Part shown: in pieces, positions 12,501-14,571 of the stretch
Layout of the letters: every line of letters begins with the position of its first letter
Position numbering within the stretch: the first letter of the stretch is position 1
Assembly: GCA_018896595.1 (NCBI GenBank)
Contig: JAHIME010000059.1
Location: 1 to 14,571 of the forward strand
Direction: 5' to 3'
Source: Patescibacteria group bacterium
GTDB lineage: Bacteria > Patescibacteriota > Patescibacteriia > Patescibacteriales > VMTK01
Length of the DNA stretch: 14,571 nucleotides
Notes under the pieces: model-generated
Told to the model about the DNA's origin: nothing
The model's database searches: none
What the model saw: only the letters and a program-made list of their open reading frames with translations
Program-made: the position numbers and the translations under genes

Positions 12501-13094
12501 TTATTTCCAATAAGTATCGGCGAGGATAACCATTTTAATATTCGCTCCGCTGCCGTAGTCAATTATTTTATCCAATGGCGGATACGCGCTTGCCCCGCCG
12601 CCCGCGCTTAGATCAAGCGATTTAATATTTAAATAATAATTCAATCTTTCCAGATCCCGCAGATAATTAAATTGGTTTATAAAATTTCCTTGCGTCGTTA
12701 GTTTTAACGGTATTTTGTCGTATTTGTTATTTTTGGCGCCGGAAGATAAATCCAAATTTATATTTTGATTAATATTGTTTTTATTGGCAGTTTCCTCTAA
12801 AGCGGTAATAAATGCCAGTTCTTGGTTTTGGTTGATAAAAACCCGGTCAAGTTTCTCCACATCCCCCTCTATCGCTTTTAGGCTTTTTGTTGATTGTTTG
12901 GCGCTCTTGCTTTTGTAATATTTTTTGTCCAAATCAATTCTTTGGAATTCAATTTGCGCGCCGGTTTCTTCTATGTCTTTCATCGTCGGCAAAATGATAA
13001 AGTAAATTAAGCCGGCGATAAATAAAATAAATACAGCCGGAACAATAAAAATCCGTTTCTTCATATTTATTTTTGTTAAATTATCCAGATTCAT
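12501..13094 (-). CDS. pilO: Type IV pilus assembly protein PilO-like
   Basis: 197 residues with the PilO plan: short cytoplasmic N-terminus, one membrane segment (about 15-34, IFIVPAVFILFIAGLIYFII), a coiled-coil-like stretch (about 36-80), and a ferredoxin-like periplasmic domain. The segment LDRVFINQNQELAFITALEETANKNNI (82-108) is typical for PilO, followed by IPLKLTTQGNFINQFNYLRDLERLNYYLNIKSLDL (128-162). PilO pairs with PilN in the inner-membrane alignment complex that connects the cytoplasmic motor to the pilus. The ATG at 13094 lies four bases after the pilN stop; an internal ATG at 13064 just before the membrane segment is an alternative. Sequence conservation is low, so the call rests on architecture and gene order. 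Confidence 0.75.
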   Translation of the reverse strand: MNLDNLTKINMKKRIFIVPAVFILFIAGLIYFIILPTMKDIEETGAQIEFQRIDLDKKYYKSKSAKQSTKSLKAIEGDVEKLDRVFINQNQELAFITALEETANKNNINQNINLDLSSGAKNNKYDKIPLKLTTQGNFINQFNYLRDLERLNYYLNIKSLDLSAGGGASAYPPLDKIIDYGSGANIKMVILADTYWK

Positions 13095-13098
13095 AGTG

Positions 13099-13647
13099 TT
13101 ATAATTCGCTTAAATTCAGCCCGGCTTTAATTTCAAAATTGATATTTTCCTTTTGCAATATGTTCTGCAGGGGGAGATCCACGTTTTGATAAATCAACGA
13201 TTTTTCAATATTTTTCTTGAATTGCAATAAATCGTCTCTTAGTTTTGCCGTACCTTTAATTTGAATTGTTTTTTTGTCTCGGTCAATATTTATGGAAGAA
13301 AGAGATACGCCATCGGGAACTCTGTAAGCCGCGTCCTTAATTAAATTTGACCAAAAAATAAAATCGCTTTGTATTTCAGAAACGAAATTAAGGCTGTTGT
13401 TAATATCTCTGATTTTCCCGTTATCGCCCTGGCTGCTTTTAGCAACCAAAGTGTATTGATCTACGGCTTTAATAAATTGCATCTGCAAAATTAATTTGCC
13501 GATTAAAAGGACAACAGCGATAAAGATAGCGATTATTATCAGAATACAGCTTACTTTTTTTGTTATTTCATAAGCGCGTTTCAGCTTTATTTCTTTTTTT
13601 TGTTCTTGTGAAATTAGATTTAAGGCAAGCATATTGTTATATTTCAT
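13099..13647 (-). CDS. pilN: Type IV pilus assembly protein PilN-like
   Basis: 182 residues from the ATG at 13647. It has a short N-terminus with NMLALNLI (about 5-12), similar to the conserved INLLP-like PilN peptide that docks into PilM; a membrane segment (about 33-54); and a periplasmic domain containing VPDGVSLSSINIDRDKKTIQIKGTAKLRDDLLQFKKNIEKS, a fold typical of PilN/GspL-C. It overlaps the end of pilM by 11 bases, suggesting translational coupling. GGGG about 12 bases before the ATG may serve as a ribosome binding site; a TTG one codon upstream (13650) is possible. Confidence 0.8.
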   Translation of the reverse strand: MKYNNMLALNLISQEQKKEIKLKRAYEITKKVSCILIIIAIFIAVVLLIGKLILQMQFIKAVDQYTLVAKSSQGDNGKIRDINNSLNFVSEIQSDFIFWSNLIKDAAYRVPDGVSLSSINIDRDKKTIQIKGTAKLRDDLLQFKKNIEKSLIYQNVDLPLQNILQKENINFEIKAGLNLSEL

Positions 13648-14571
13648 CAATAAAAATTCCCCGCAAGGCCAGGCCGATTGCCGTGGCGTAGGTTAAGCTG
13701 GTGTCCTGGGCGACGGAAATTATTTTTTCCCCTCCGCCGTTATTTTTATCTTTAATAAAATCAGCTTTAAGTTTGTGCGTTTCCGTTAGAATTTTAGAAA
13801 AATTTTCGCTCAGCTCGGCTAAATTGATTAAGGCATTGCCTTTTTTAACTTCAACCGCGGTGGCTTGGCCGATGATTTCGCTTAAATTTTTAATATTCGC
13901 TCCGCCGCCGCAAAGCAAAATTTTATTGAGCGGCCCGTTGCCCGGGTAATGATTTTGGTAAAATTCAATCGCCTCGTTGATTTTTTTGATTAATTCTTCA
14001 ATCATGCCGGAAAGAATATTTTTAATGATGCCCTGCGCCTTGCCTTTATCCAGGCCGCAGATTATTTTAGCTTTTTCGGCTTGCTTAAGTTCAATTTTTA
14101 AAGTTTCCGCGATGTTTTTTGTTATTTTTTCTCCGGATATCGGCATGCTAAGCGTAAATAAAATAGTATTTTTTGAATAAATTGTCATACTGGTGCGCTT
14201 GGCCCCGATATCAATAATGCCGTAATTATTATTAGGCTGCCCCTTGAATTTTGGCTTTTCTTCAGCCAGCAAAGCGCGGCAGAGCGAAATAGGCTCAATT
14301 TCCAAAGCGGTGGTGGATAATTTAGCCCCGTCAAGCAAATTAATATATTGGTTGACAATATCCAGAGGCGCCGCTCCGATTAAAACCCGTTGTTTGTCCG
14401 GTTTATTTTCAATTATTTGCCAGTCATAATAAATTTCCTCAATAGCCATCGGCACATGTTTTTCTATTTCGTCTTCAATTATTTCAGACAGCGGATTGGG
14501 CGTTTTGGCGATTTCAATCAGTTTGATAAAAGTTTTTGTTTCCGGCAGGCAGGCGATTATTTCGTTTGAAG
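13637..14571 (-). CDS. pilM: Type IV pilus assembly protein PilM (5' end outside window)
   Basis: The frame stays open to the window edge, so about 311 C-terminal residues are visible and the start lies beyond 14571. PilM is an actin/FtsA-fold cytoplasmic ATP-binding protein that caps the PilN tail. Visible motifs: IIACLPETKTFIKLIE and PNPLSEIIEDEIEKHVPMAIEEIYYDWQII near the left end, the PilM sub-domain opening; LEIEPISLCRALL; IIDIGAKRTSMTIY, the second phosphate loop; PISGEKITKNIAETL; and KILLCGGGANIKNLSEIIG, the adenosine motif. A GTG at 14455 sits in the middle of the protein and is not the start. It leads the pilM-pilN-pilO cluster. Confidence 0.92.
   Translation of the reverse strand, partial: SNEIIACLPETKTFIKLIEIAKTPNPLSEIIEDEIEKHVPMAIEEIYYDWQIIENKPDKQRVLIGAAPLDIVNQYINLLDGAKLSTTALEIEPISLCRALLAEEKPKFKGQPNNNYGIIDIGAKRTSMTIYSKNTILFTLSMPISGEKITKNIAETLKIELKQAEKAKIICGLDKGKAQGIIKNILSGMIEELIKKINEAIEFYQNHYPGNGPLNKILLCGGGANIKNLSEIIGQATAVEVKKGNALINLAELSENFSKILTETHKLKADFIKDKNNGGGEKIISVAQDTSLTYATAIGLALRGIFIDEI

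Noticed and set aside
12433..12510. N-terminal extension of the small pilus-cluster membrane protein
   Set aside because: It would translate through the perfect two-stem hairpin and overlap the pilO stop; the basic MFKK start directly before the membrane span is more natural.
14455..14571. pilM starting at the GTG at 14455
   Set aside because: The frame continues upstream to the window edge with typical PilM sequence (IIACLPETKTFIKLIE), so the start is outside the window.

Overview
The window looks like a chromosomal segment of a small-genome bacterium of the Candidate Phyla Radiation (Patescibacteria, Parcubacteria-like). This is inferred from the AT-rich code, compact convergent and overlapping genes, few Shine-Dalgarno sequences, a PEGA/beta-propeller membrane protein, a minimal NifU/NifS pair, a CTP synthase with unusual GGVMSGVGKG and PQGWG loops, and a minimal type IV pilus pilM-pilN-pilO cluster. 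No rRNA or tRNA gene is visible, so the assignment rests on gene style alone.

Layout: (A) 1-1780 is an accessory region built from structured palindromic sites that separate short units. Two units carry a minus-strand gene: a probable ADP-ribosyltransferase-fold protein (448-1104) and cutA (1307-1615). Unit boundaries carry GTTATGC, GTTAGAT or GTTTGCT and the complements GCATAAC or ATCTAAC. Two of the intervening sites (187-386 and 1186-1287) are homologous asymmetric hairpins. (B) 1780-2602 encodes a Xer-like tyrosine recombinase reading away from the array, with one apparent extra base in its N-terminal region. A recombinase divergent from cassette-like genes, each followed at its 3' end by an attC-like folded site, is the layout of an integron, although the recombinase lacks the IntI-specific insertion. 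This is the most interesting part of the window.

(C) 2610-5517 is a plus-strand run of two family-2 glycosyltransferases and galU, supplying and transferring sugars for surface glycans; the first glycosyltransferase carries three in-frame GC-rich palindromes. (D) 5539-6912 (minus) is a PEGA/beta-propeller membrane protein. (E) 7060-9996 (plus) is a C-terminal processing peptidase followed by pyrG and a strong bidirectional terminator. (F) rpmA (minus) and nifU-nifS (plus) diverge from two good sigma70-type promoters at 10452-10521; the nifU transcript is probably leaderless. (G) 12148-14571 (minus) is a type IV pilus inner-membrane cluster: pilM (cut by the window end), pilN, pilO and a small membrane protein in the place usually held by pilP.
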